Positions 1 to 5,856 of a stretch of DNA of 11,360 nt are shown one piece after another. A program made the position numbers and the translations under genes. Every line of letters starts with the position of its first letter. Position 1 is the first letter of the stretch. This stretch comes from Anaerolineales bacterium (lineage in GTDB: Bacteria; Chloroflexota; Anaerolineae; Anaerolineales; JABWBV01), in assembly GCA_020634875.1 (NCBI GenBank), contig JACKAX010000051.1, positions 1 through 11,360 of the forward strand. Direction: 5' to 3'. A model generated the notes under the pieces. That model did no database searches and was not told the origin of the DNA. It worked only from the letters and a program-made list of their open reading frames with translations.

Positions 1-881
1 ACGACTACAACATGTCCACGCGGAAACTGACCCTGAAAAAATGCAAACCCGTCCTGGGTGGCTTCGACCCGAACAACTACCAATCCGAACGCCTGATGGC
101 TCCGGCTCGCGACGGCACGCTGGTCCCGATCAGCCTCGTGTACCGGAAGGGGTTCGTCCGCGACGGCGACGCTCCCTGTCTGCTCTACGGCTACGGCTCC
201 TACGGGGCGAGCATGGACCCTTACTTCCTCATCAACGCCATCAGCCTGCTCGACCGGGGTTTCGTCTACGCCATCGCCCACATCCGCGGCGGCGAGGAGA
301 TGGGTCGCGCATGGTACGAGAACGGCAAATTCCTCCACAAAAAGAACACCTTTACCGACTTCATTGACTGCGGACGGTCTCTCATCGCCGAAAATTACAC
401 CGCTAGCGAACACATGGCGATCACGGGCCGGAGTGCGGGCGGCTTGCTGATCGGCGCGGTCGTCAACCTGGCCCCCGACCTGGCAAAAGTCGCCTTTGCC
501 GGTGTCCCGTTCGTAGACGTGGTAACGACGATGCTCGATGCCTCCATTCCCCTCACCGCGGGCGAATTTGAAGAGTGGGGTAACCCGCAAAACGAAGATT
601 TTTACTGGTACATGCTTTCCTACTCCCCCTACGATAACGTGGAAGCGAAAGCCTACCCCCACATGCTCGTAACCGCCGGGTTGAACGACCCCCGCGTTCC
701 GTACTGGGAACCTACCAAATGGGTTGCCAAACTCCGTACGATGAAAACGGACGATCATTGGCTGCTCCTGAAAATGAATATGGGCGCGGGCCACTCCGGG
801 TCTTCGGGCCGGTATGATTATCTGCGGGAAATCGCGTTTGATTACGCGTTTATCATCGACTCGTTGGGAGTAAACAGGTAG
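1..881 (+). CDS. ptrB: Oligopeptidase B (prolyl oligopeptidase family S9A), C-terminal part, 5' truncated by window edge
   Basis: Serine peptidase cleaving small peptides after basic residues, normally cytosolic. The frame is open to the left edge (residues DYN precede the first ATG at 12), and the text matches the catalytic domain of oligopeptidase B, so the N-terminal propeller lies outside the window. Numbering from the ATG at 12: an oxyanion/YGSYG segment near 60-64, the long conserved block around GGEEMGRAWYENGKF (93-107), nucleophile Ser141 in GRSAGG, FVDVVTTMLD near 167-176, GEFEEWGNP at 184-192, Asp226 in NDPRV and His261 in GAGHSG. The Ser-Asp and Asp-His spacings (85 and 35) equal those I recall for E. 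coli PtrB (Ser532, Asp617, His652), so the enzyme looks active. The last codons (VNR-stop) lie inside an 8-bp repeat array, which may have set the C-terminus. Family call is sure; the 5' end is unseen. Confidence 0.93.
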   Translation, partial: DYNMSTRKLTLKKCKPVLGGFDPNNYQSERLMAPARDGTLVPISLVYRKGFVRDGDAPCLLYGYGSYGASMDPYFLINAISLLDRGFVYAIAHIRGGEEMGRAWYENGKFLHKKNTFTDFIDCGRSLIAENYTASEHMAITGRSAGGLLIGAVVNLAPDLAKVAFAGVPFVDVVTTMLDASIPLTAGEFEEWGNPQNEDFYWYMLSYSPYDNVEAKAYPHMLVTAGLNDPRVPYWEPTKWVAKLRTMKTDDHWLLLKMNMGAGHSGSSGRYDYLREIAFDYAFIIDSLGVNR

Positions 882-925
882 ACAGGTACACACGTTTATA
901 CCTGTTTACTTGTCTACTTATGTAC
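870..925. repeat. Array of 8-bp GTAnACAn units, half direct and half inverted
   Basis: The 56 bp divide exactly into seven 8-mers: GTAAACAG, GTAGACAG, GTACACAC, then GTTTATAC, CTGTTTAC, TTGTCTAC, TTATGTAC. The last four are the first type read on the other strand (GTATAAAC, GTAAACAG, GTAGACAA, GTACATAA). The array contains an 11-bp perfect inverted repeat (GTAAACAGGTA at 870-880, TACCTGTTTAC at 899-909) able to form a hairpin with an 18-nt loop. It begins inside ptrB and includes its stop codon (879-881), ending 10 bp before the NUDIX start. There is no U-tract, so it is not a standard terminator. It could be a dispersed genomic repeat or an array of protein-binding sites; function unknown. 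Confidence 0.85.
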
Positions 926-935
926 CCCTCCCTCC

Positions 936-1394
936 ATGAACCTCGCCACCCTCTGCTACGTCAAATCCAACGGGCATACGCTCATGGTTCACCGCGTGAA
1001 GAAGCAGAATGATATGCACGCGGGGAAGTGGAACGGGTTGGGGGGCAAGCTCGACGCGGGGGAATCGCCGGAAGAGTGTGTTATCCGGGAGGTGTGGGAA
1101 GAATCGGGGTTGACGATCCGGGAGCCGCGGTTGCATGGGGTGTTGACCTTTCCGGGGTTTGCTAACGATGAGGATTGGTACGCGTTTCTCTTCACGGCCA
1201 CGGAATTTGACGGGGCGTTGATCGATTCCCCGGAAGGGGTGCTCCGCTGGGTCCCGGATGGAGAGTTGTTAGCTTTGAATTTATGGGAAGGGGATCAGAT
1301 TTTCATCCCCTGGCTGGATCAGCCAAAGTTTTTCTCTGGGAAGTTCACGTATCGAGATGGAAAACTGGTGTCGCATGAGGTGGTTTTCTATTGA
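936..1394 (+). CDS. NUDIX hydrolase, MutT/8-oxo-dGTPase-like
   Basis: Predicted Mg-dependent pyrophosphohydrolase of a nucleoside diphosphate linked to another group. A complete Nudix box G-x5-E-x7-REU-x-EE-x-GU lies at residues 37-59 (G37, E43, R51 E52, E55 E56, G58) in a 152-residue protein, the usual length of a single-domain NUDIX enzyme. The stretch HRVKKQNDMHAGKWNGLGGK before the box and FSGKF near the C-terminus resemble the MutT/MTH1-like group that cleans up oxidised or non-canonical dNTPs. Substrate cannot be fixed from sequence. The ATG at 936 fits the family N-terminus (ATLCYV), but the bases before it are pyrimidine-rich with no Shine-Dalgarno sequence. It may be translated without one or coupled to upstream translation. 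Only 4 bp separate it from the HIT gene, suggesting cotranscription. Confidence 0.92.
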   Translation: MNLATLCYVKSNGHTLMVHRVKKQNDMHAGKWNGLGGKLDAGESPEECVIREVWEESGLTIREPRLHGVLTFPGFANDEDWYAFLFTATEFDGALIDSPEGVLRWVPDGELLALNLWEGDQIFIPWLDQPKFFSGKFTYRDGKLVSHEVVFY

Positions 1395-1398
1395 GATC

Positions 1399-1749
1399 AT
1401 GCGTGTGGCTCGTTCGCGGTGGGGAGGGCGGGTTGTTGGCTGGGTGTTTGCGAAGATGAGTTTTGCGTTGCCGGTGAAGCGTTTGGTCGAGACAGAGCGG
1501 GTGATGGCGTTTGAGCATCCGTCGCCCGCGTGGGATGTGCATATTTTGATCGTGCCGAAAGGGGCGGTTTCCGGGCTGGAGGCGTTGGGGGAGGAGCAAG
1601 GTGATTTGTTGGCGGAAATTTTTGCGGTTGTTCTGCAGGTGGTGGTGAAATTGGGGTTGACGGAGTATCGGGTGATTGTGAATGGCGGGGAATATCAAGA
1701 GGTGAAGCAGTTGCATTTTCATCTGGTGGCGGGAACACCAATTTTTTGA
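1399..1749 (+). CDS. HIT-family (histidine triad) protein with variant triad Q-x-H-x-H
   Basis: Small nucleotide-binding hydrolase or transferase of the HIT fold, 116 aa from the ATG at 1399, which follows the NUDIX stop by 4 bp. The frame is open further upstream inside the NUDIX gene, but that part is overlap. The core shows AFEHPSPAWDVHILIVPK (37-54), the HIT strand that ends in VPK, and NGGEYQEVKQLHFHLVAG (95-112), which aligns with the N-x-G-x4-Q-x-V-x-H-x-H-x-H-x-x signature. The first triad histidine is glutamine (Q104), while the nucleophile-position His106 and His108 are kept. Zinc cysteines seen in some HIT proteins are absent. No good Shine-Dalgarno is visible, so translation may be coupled to the NUDIX gene. 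A shared role in nucleotide clean-up with the NUDIX neighbour is inferred only. Confidence 0.85.
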   Translation: MRVARSRWGGRVVGWVFAKMSFALPVKRLVETERVMAFEHPSPAWDVHILIVPKGAVSGLEALGEEQGDLLAEIFAVVLQVVVKLGLTEYRVIVNGGEYQEVKQLHFHLVAGTPIF

Positions 1750-1756
1750 TGGGATC

Positions 1757-1836
1757 GGTGCGACGCACTTGAGACCGCTCTTTGGGTAGATTTCGTTGGA
1801 ACATTGGCTCAAAAACCTGCCAAAGTGCGTTGCACC
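1757..1836. repeat. Inverted-repeat element with palindromic 14-bp ends
   Basis: GGTGCGACGCACTT at 1757-1770 and AAGTGCGTTGCACC at 1823-1836 are inverted copies with 13 of 14 matches. Each end contains its own near-palindrome (GTGCG-A-CGCAC and GTGC-GTT-GCAC). An inner pair, TTGAGACC next to the left end and GGCTCAA at 1806-1812, could extend the pairing. The element sits between the HIT stop and the SOS promoter. No ORF lies inside and no clear target duplication is seen. It could be a small dispersed repeat, a regulator-binding pair or a structured 3' end of the NUDIX-HIT transcript. It lacks a U-tract. Confidence 0.7.
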
Positions 1837-1853
1837 TTGAACGTATCAACTTC

Positions 1854-1882
1854 TTGACTTAATAGAACGAATGTTCTATAAT
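1854..1882 (+). promoter_or_regulatory. Sigma-70 type promoter of the membrane-protein gene
   Basis: TTGACT (1854-1859) and a perfect TATAAT (1877-1882) are separated by exactly 17 bp. The start of transcription would fall near 1889, giving a leader of about 33 nt that carries a strong AAGGAGG ribosome-binding site (1909-1915) before the ATG at 1922. A LexA-like palindrome fills the spacer and runs into the -10 box. Confidence 0.85.
1863..1878. promoter_or_regulatory. Putative LexA (SOS) operator
   Basis: TAGAAC-GAAT-GTTCTA is a perfect palindrome with 6-bp arms. Its core fits the Gram-positive SOS box CGAACRNRYGTTYC at every inner position (GAAC, G-A-A-T as RNRY, GTTC). It occupies the -35/-10 spacer and overlaps the -10 box by two bases, so a bound repressor would block RNA polymerase. 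That LexA of this organism uses this motif is inferred; no lexA gene is in the window. Confidence 0.75.
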
Positions 1883-1921
1883 TCGCATACTGGTTTCTTT
1901 TTTGAGGCAAGGAGGCCCAAA

Positions 1922-2737
1922 ATGTTCCGTGGATCAATGAATTCCTTTTCCCGTCGTTTACCCTTCCAGCGGGGGCTGGCATGGGGTGCGCTGATTATTG
2001 TGGCGCTGTTGTTTTTTGAGATGTTTAATTACAGTACAACGGATTTTGCCTTGCACGATCTGTTGGGCGATTTAGAATTTTTGGGGTTACATTGGTCTAC
2101 CATTTTGGCGTTGGCGTTTTGTGGCATTGACTTTGCTGGGATTGCGCGCATTTTCACGCCCGAAGAAGGGGCTGACGAGCCTGCCGAAGTGTGGTATCTT
2201 TTTGGAGCTTGGTTGCTCGCCGCGACCATGAACGCAATGTTGACATGGTGGGGCGTTTCGATTGCGATTTTGAACAATACTTCGCTTGGAAATGCCGTCA
2301 TCGCACAGGAAACGCTGCTTCAAGCAGTGCCGATTTTTGTGGCTGTGTTGGTTTGGTTGAGCCGTGTTCTGTTGATTGGAACATTTTCCGTGGCTGGAGA
2401 GCGGTTGTTCAGCCAGGCTCGTGGTCTTCGGCAGGTTGCGAAAAATCCTCCAGCACTGGCGCAGTCTCGTGTCCAAACGCCTGCTCGTTTCCAACCTTCT
2501 TCCCGTGCCCCTGCACAGATGGCCCCTCCCCAGCGGAATGGCTATACCGCTCCACAAAATGCGCCCACGCAGGTTGCCCAAACTGGTGGGTTCCGCCCCG
2601 CTCCGAAGCCCAAACCCATCCCGCGCCAGGAACCGACTTACGAACCCTACGAATCCGTTTTCAACCGGCCTGAACCTAGCTATCACCCTGTTTCGATGAG
2701 TGGACGTTCCGGGCCGAATAATGAAACCCGCCGATAA
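1922..2737 (+). CDS. Unrecognised four-helix membrane protein with Pro/Gln-rich C-terminal tail, putatively SOS-controlled
   Basis: I do not recognise a named family. The 271-aa protein shows four hydrophobic segments, about residues 18-36, 58-78, 90-115 and 132-156. A roughly 107-residue hydrophilic tail from about 165 is rich in Pro, Gln, Ala, Arg and Ser and is probably disordered. The loop after helix 2 is acidic (TPEEGADEPAE, 79-89). The N-terminus is basic (FSRRLPFQR), so both N-terminus and tail are expected in the cytoplasm. The ATG at 1922 is chosen because AAGGAGG lies 6 nt upstream; an ATG at 1871 in the same frame lies inside the promoter itself. No enzymatic motif is visible. The gene stands behind a promoter carrying a LexA-type operator and ahead of a membrane-bound lytic transglycosylase. 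A role in envelope or division control after DNA damage is a guess from context. Confidence 0.8.
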   Translation: MFRGSMNSFSRRLPFQRGLAWGALIIVALLFFEMFNYSTTDFALHDLLGDLEFLGLHWSTILALAFCGIDFAGIARIFTPEEGADEPAEVWYLFGAWLLAATMNAMLTWWGVSIAILNNTSLGNAVIAQETLLQAVPIFVAVLVWLSRVLLIGTFSVAGERLFSQARGLRQVAKNPPALAQSRVQTPARFQPSSRAPAQMAPPQRNGYTAPQNAPTQVAQTGGFRPAPKPKPIPRQEPTYEPYESVFNRPEPSYHPVSMSGRSGPNNETRR

Positions 2738-2761
2738 CAACTTAGTCAGGGTGGAGATTAG

Positions 2762-2817
2762 CCCGAAAAAAAGAGTGAAAGGGGGATGGCCTTCCCCCTT
2801 CCACCCTTTTTTTCGGG
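2762..2817. terminator. Long hairpin, probable bidirectional intrinsic terminator
   Basis: CCCGAAAAAAAG (2762-2773) pairs perfectly with CTTTTTTTCGGG (2806-2817). The inner arms GTGAAAGGGGG and CCCCCTTCCAC extend the stem to about 24 bp with two mismatches around a loop ATGGCCTT. Seen as an inner G/C hairpin followed closely by T7, it works as a terminator on the + strand, and the mirrored A7 does the same on the - strand. It lies between the membrane-protein gene and the transglycosylase, so it ends or attenuates that transcript. Confidence 0.75.
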
Positions 2818-2856
2818 AAGTTTCTTTTCTCTGAGCAATCACACCTGCTGTTAGTG

Positions 2857-3654
2857 ATGAATTACCAATACGATTACGAAGAACTTGAGGAATACGACGA
2901 ATACGAATACGAAGAACTGTATGAAGAATATGACGAACCCAATGGGTATTGGGTTGATGAATGGGAAGTCTCCGCTCCAATGGGTGGAGGCTTTTCTTCT
3001 TTAGCGGTTACAGGATTAATGCCGGTTGTCGCGATTGGGGTGAGTCTGGTCGTGTTCTTGTTTTTCTTGCGGTATGCGGTCACGGAAATGCCCAAAGTGG
3101 ATTTGCCTGATACCGCGCTTCAAACGCGTGCGGAAGCGAACGTTGTTGTTAGCGCTGGCGCGATCGCTCCCCTCTTTACCCCTTCCGTCCAATATTGGGA
3201 ACCGGACATCGTGCGTTGGGCTGGGGAGTGGTCGCTGGATCCCAATCTGGTCGCGACAATTATGCAGATTGAGTCTTGCGGCAATCCGGACGCGGTCTCT
3301 TCGGTGGGCGCAGCAGGCCTTTTTCAGGTCATGCCCTTTCACTTTCTGCCCACCGAAAACCCGTATGATCCCGCAATTAACGCATACCGGGGCATGAGTT
3401 ATCTTTCGCGTTCATTGGAGAGTTTTGGGGGGGATGTCAAAATGGGGTTGGCGGGGTACAACGCGGGTATCGGCGGGGCAAGCCGCGGGGAGGCGCTTTG
3501 GCCTGCGGAAACGATCCGGTATACAACTTGGGGGGTGGGGATTTACGAGGATGCGAAAGCGGGGAGGGCGGAAAGTGCGACATTGAATGAATGGTTAAGT
3601 CGGGCTTCGGGAATGTGCAATGCTGCGAAAAGCCGATTAGGAATTGCCCCCTAG
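2857..3654 (+). CDS. Membrane-anchored lytic transglycosylase (SLT/GH23-type) with acidic Tyr/Glu-rich cytoplasmic tail
   Basis: Predicted to cleave the MurNAc-GlcNAc bond of peptidoglycan, forming 1,6-anhydro-MurNAc. Of 265 aa, residues 3-36 are almost only Tyr, Glu and Asp, followed by one membrane helix (about 48-72) and an external SLT domain (about 112-235). SLT motifs are in order: catalytic Glu139 in QIES, GLFQVMP (154-160), GYNAG (200-204) and the late Tyr in ETIRYT (218-223). No lipobox is present; the acidic tail predicts a type II anchor. Start is ATG at 2857 or the GTG just before; neither has a convincing Shine-Dalgarno. The sole upstream signal I find is the hairpin 40 bp away, and no clear promoter lies in between. 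It may therefore depend on read-through from the SOS promoter. Domain call is firm; biological role could be growth, division, secretion-gap making or lysis. Confidence 0.88.
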   Translation: MNYQYDYEELEEYDEYEYEELYEEYDEPNGYWVDEWEVSAPMGGGFSSLAVTGLMPVVAIGVSLVVFLFFLRYAVTEMPKVDLPDTALQTRAEANVVVSAGAIAPLFTPSVQYWEPDIVRWAGEWSLDPNLVATIMQIESCGNPDAVSSVGAAGLFQVMPFHFLPTENPYDPAINAYRGMSYLSRSLESFGGDVKMGLAGYNAGIGGASRGEALWPAETIRYTTWGVGIYEDAKAGRAESATLNEWLSRASGMCNAAKSRLGIAP

Positions 3655-3672
3655 AAGGGTTTGTCCTTTCAA

Positions 3673-5067
3673 TTATGGTTCAATAACGGATAAATCGTTG
3701 CATTCACCTTCGGTTAGGGGAAGCCAGACACAAAACGTGGTGCCCTTTCCCACTTCAGAACTAACTTCAATCTGACCCTCATGCCCTTTGACAATCCAAT
3801 AGGCGATGGAAAGTCCCAATCCAAACCCTTTGCCATCCTTGGAACGAAGACGAGACTTTTCTCCGCGGTAAAAGCGTTCAAAGATATGGGGAATATCTTC
3901 GGCTGGAATACCTGGTCCATTATCGGTCACAATTAAACGCCCCCGTTCCCCAACTTTGCCTAGTGTTACGATAACCTCGCCCCCCGCGGGGGTGTATTTG
4001 ATTGCATTACTGATGAGGTTGACAAGAACTTGTTTCAGGCGATCTCGATCTCCGCATATCAAAACCTGATCAATGTCCCCGATTTTGAGTTTGATCTGAT
4101 CTTTGGCGAGGATTTTCATTTGCCGGAAGACTTCTAAAAGGACGGTGTCCAGGTCCACCATTTGGCGCGCCATTGGGAGTTTTCCCGATTCCGCCTGGGC
4201 GAGCAACATCAGATCGCCAACCATACGGGTGAGCCGATCTACTTCGCTTTCGATGCTATCGAAAAATTCTTCGTCTGCCCCAATCCGCCGCATGAGATCA
4301 ACGTTGCCTTTGATTACAGTTAGAGGGGTACGTAGTTCATGGCCTACATCCGTGACGAAACGGCGTTGAGAATCAATGAGTTCTTCTAACCGTCCCAGGG
4401 TTTGGTTAAAAGATTGAACAAGTTGGCCTACTTCGTCATCTGCGGGACCAACAAGGGGAATCCTCCGGGAAAGATCATTTGTTGTTGTAATTTGGAGGGC
4501 AGTATGGGTAACTGCATCTAGAGGGCGTAGGGCCCGGTGCGTCCCAATCCAACTGAGCACTCCAGCAAAAACGATGGCAACGATGGATGCAACAATGAGG
4601 GTAAGGAGCAAATCCTTTTCTGTCCCATCTACCACAGACATATTTGTCCCGATTTGAAAGGTCGCAAAAGGCCGTCCGGAAACGAGGAGGGGAACGCTTA
4701 AAACACGTAAATGCAAATCCCCTAGGTATTTATCTCGATACACAGGACTGGTTGTCGTTATTCCTAATTGATCAAGGGGTTGGTCAATTTGCCCGGCATT
4801 CGTTGACCCCCCAATTAATTCCCCATTCCGCCAAACTTGTACCAATACATTCTGGTTAAAGGTGATGTTTAGGGTAGTTAATTCGACATCACCTCGTGGG
4901 CTGATCCGGGTGACTTTCTGAAGTTCAAACCAGATTTGTTCCAGTGATTCATCAATTTCGGCAGCAAGCGTCAACGAAGCCAGGGCATAAACTGCGACAC
5001 TGAATAAAATCAAGATTCCCCCAACTAGAGACATATACAACAACGTCAGGCGAAGTTTTAAAGACAT
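3673..5067 (-). CDS. Sensor histidine kinase (HAMP-HisKA-HATPase)
   Basis: Membrane sensor that autophosphorylates on histidine and hands the phosphate to the response regulator encoded just upstream in the transcript. Of 464 aa: helix 1 at about 9-31, an extracytoplasmic sensor region 32-150 with no recognised ligand motif, helix 2 at about 153-175, HAMP to about 228, then the HisKA H-box with His243 in GHELRTPLT. The HATPase domain follows with N-box NLISNAIKY (Asn354), G1 DNGPGIP (382-388), F-box FERFYRG (396-402) and G2 GKGFGLGLS (412-420). All catalytic features are intact. ATG at 5067 is 30 nt after the regulator stop, with only a weak CAGG before it and a hairpin in the gap, so expression is probably coupled and lower than the regulator. 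Signal unknown. It converges on the transglycosylase gene with 18 bp between stops and no strong terminator there. Confidence 0.93.
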   Translation of the reverse strand: MSLKLRLTLLYMSLVGGILILFSVAVYALASLTLAAEIDESLEQIWFELQKVTRISPRGDVELTTLNITFNQNVLVQVWRNGELIGGSTNAGQIDQPLDQLGITTTSPVYRDKYLGDLHLRVLSVPLLVSGRPFATFQIGTNMSVVDGTEKDLLLTLIVASIVAIVFAGVLSWIGTHRALRPLDAVTHTALQITTTNDLSRRIPLVGPADDEVGQLVQSFNQTLGRLEELIDSQRRFVTDVGHELRTPLTVIKGNVDLMRRIGADEEFFDSIESEVDRLTRMVGDLMLLAQAESGKLPMARQMVDLDTVLLEVFRQMKILAKDQIKLKIGDIDQVLICGDRDRLKQVLVNLISNAIKYTPAGGEVIVTLGKVGERGRLIVTDNGPGIPAEDIPHIFERFYRGEKSRLRSKDGKGFGLGLSIAYWIVKGHEGQIEVSSEVGKGTTFCVWLPLTEGECNDLSVIEP

Positions 5068-5083
5068 CCTGGCGTATGTGAGA

Positions 5084-5110
5084 TGAATCAGAAATATTTA
5101 TTCTGATTCA
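5084..5110 (-). repeat. Perfect intercistronic hairpin overlapping the response-regulator stop codon
   Basis: TGAATCAGAA (5084-5093) and TTCTGATTCA (5101-5110) are perfect 10-bp inverted repeats around a 7-nt loop. The arm on the regulator side encodes its last residues (ESE) and the stop codon (5098-5100) lies in the loop. No U-tract follows, so transcript processing, stability or translational coupling of the kinase are more likely than termination. Confidence 0.7.
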
Positions 5111-5775
5111 CGCAGTACATATCCCATACCACGCACGGTATGAAGTAAACGTGTTTCGGAATTGGTCTCTAGTTTTTGACGCAAATACCGCACATACACC
5201 TCGATGATGTTGCTTTCACCACCGAAATCATATCCCCAAACATGGTCAAAGATCATGTCGCGCGTCATCACTTGGCGAGGATGGCGGAGAAACAATTCGA
5301 GTAATTCATATTCCTTTGCGGTAAGAGAGATCACCCGATCTCCACGAGCGGCCTGGCGAGTACCAGTATCCAGCGATAGATCGGCGAAACGCAAGATTTT
5401 TGGGCGATTTGGCTGGGCGCGGCGCATCAAAGCACGGGTGCGGGCAAGAAGTTCGTCCAGGTCGAAAGGCTTGACCATATAATCATCCGCTCCTGCATCG
5501 AGTCCTTGTACTCGATCGTGGATCGTGTCTTTGGCGGTAAGCATCAAAATCGGTACCGAACCGCCTGCACGCAAGCGACGGCAAACCTCCAACCCATCAA
5601 GCCCGGGTAACATCCAATCTAAAACTACCAGATCCGGGGGGTGATCGCGTGCTAAGGCTAAACCAGACTGTCCGTCCGTGGCCGTGTCAACGATATATCC
5701 CTCATAGGCCAGACCTCGACGCAAAAAACGCAAGATAGCTTCATCATCTTCGATGACTAAAATTCGCGTACTCAT
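5098..5775 (-). CDS. OmpR/PhoB-family response regulator
   Basis: DNA-binding partner of the downstream sensor kinase. Of 225 aa: receiver domain 1-120 with acidic pair Asp10/Asp11, phospho-acceptor Asp53 in VVLDWMLPG, Thr80 and Lys102 in VKPFD. A winged-helix output domain (about 128-222) follows, with [17 protein letters not shown] and the recognition region [11 protein letters not shown], ending in VRGMGYVL. All switch residues are present. The ATG at 5775 is preferred over an in-frame ATG 24 bp earlier because AAGGAG lies 7 nt before it and [11 protein letters not shown] is the family N-terminus. It is the first gene of a two-gene operon with the kinase. It resembles the MprA/RppA type, but no specific regulon can be named. 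Its promoter region holds inverted repeats that could serve autoregulation. Confidence 0.95.
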   Translation of the reverse strand: MSTRILVIEDDEAILRFLRRGLAYEGYIVDTATDGQSGLALARDHPPDLVVLDWMLPGLDGLEVCRRLRAGGSVPILMLTAKDTIHDRVQGLDAGADDYMVKPFDLDELLARTRALMRRAQPNRPKILRFADLSLDTGTRQAARGDRVISLTAKEYELLELFLRHPRQVMTRDMIFDHVWGYDFGGESNIIEVYVRYLRQKLETNSETRLLHTVRGMGYVLRESE

Positions 5776-5825
5776 GGTGTTGCTCCTTGTATTTTTCAAG
5801 CCTTTTTATGGCTCAGCCCAATTTA

Positions 5826-5845
5826 TTTGACGCTTATTCGTCAAA
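5826..5845 (-). promoter_or_regulatory. Inverted repeat in the response-regulator leader
   Basis: TTTGACG-CTTATT-CGTCAAA is a perfect 7-bp inverted repeat with a 6-bp centre, inside the predicted untranslated leader. It is nested in a second pair, GGCTC at 5810-5814 and GAGCC at 5852-5856, so the leader RNA could fold as a closed stem with an internal hairpin. It may be an operator or an RNA element; the sequence does not decide. Confidence 0.5.
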
Positions 5846-5856
5846 ATGGAAGAGCC

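Noticed and set aside
870..925. CRISPR array
   Set aside because: The units are 8 bp without unique spacers and include inverted copies, unlike CRISPR repeats of 23-40 bp with spacers.
1871..1921. Upstream ATG start for the membrane protein at 1871
   Set aside because: It lies inside the SOS box and -10 region, ahead of the predicted transcription start; AAGGAGG and the ATG at 1922 are clearly better.
2087..2980. 297-codon minus-strand open frame opposite the membrane protein
   Set aside because: It is antisense to a gene with a good promoter and ribosome-binding site, runs through the terminator hairpin and shows no protein-like domain text.
3655..3672. Terminator between the converging transglycosylase and kinase genes
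   Set aside because: Only a 4-bp AAGG/CCTT pairing is present and no T-tract; I cannot support a terminator in these 18 bp.
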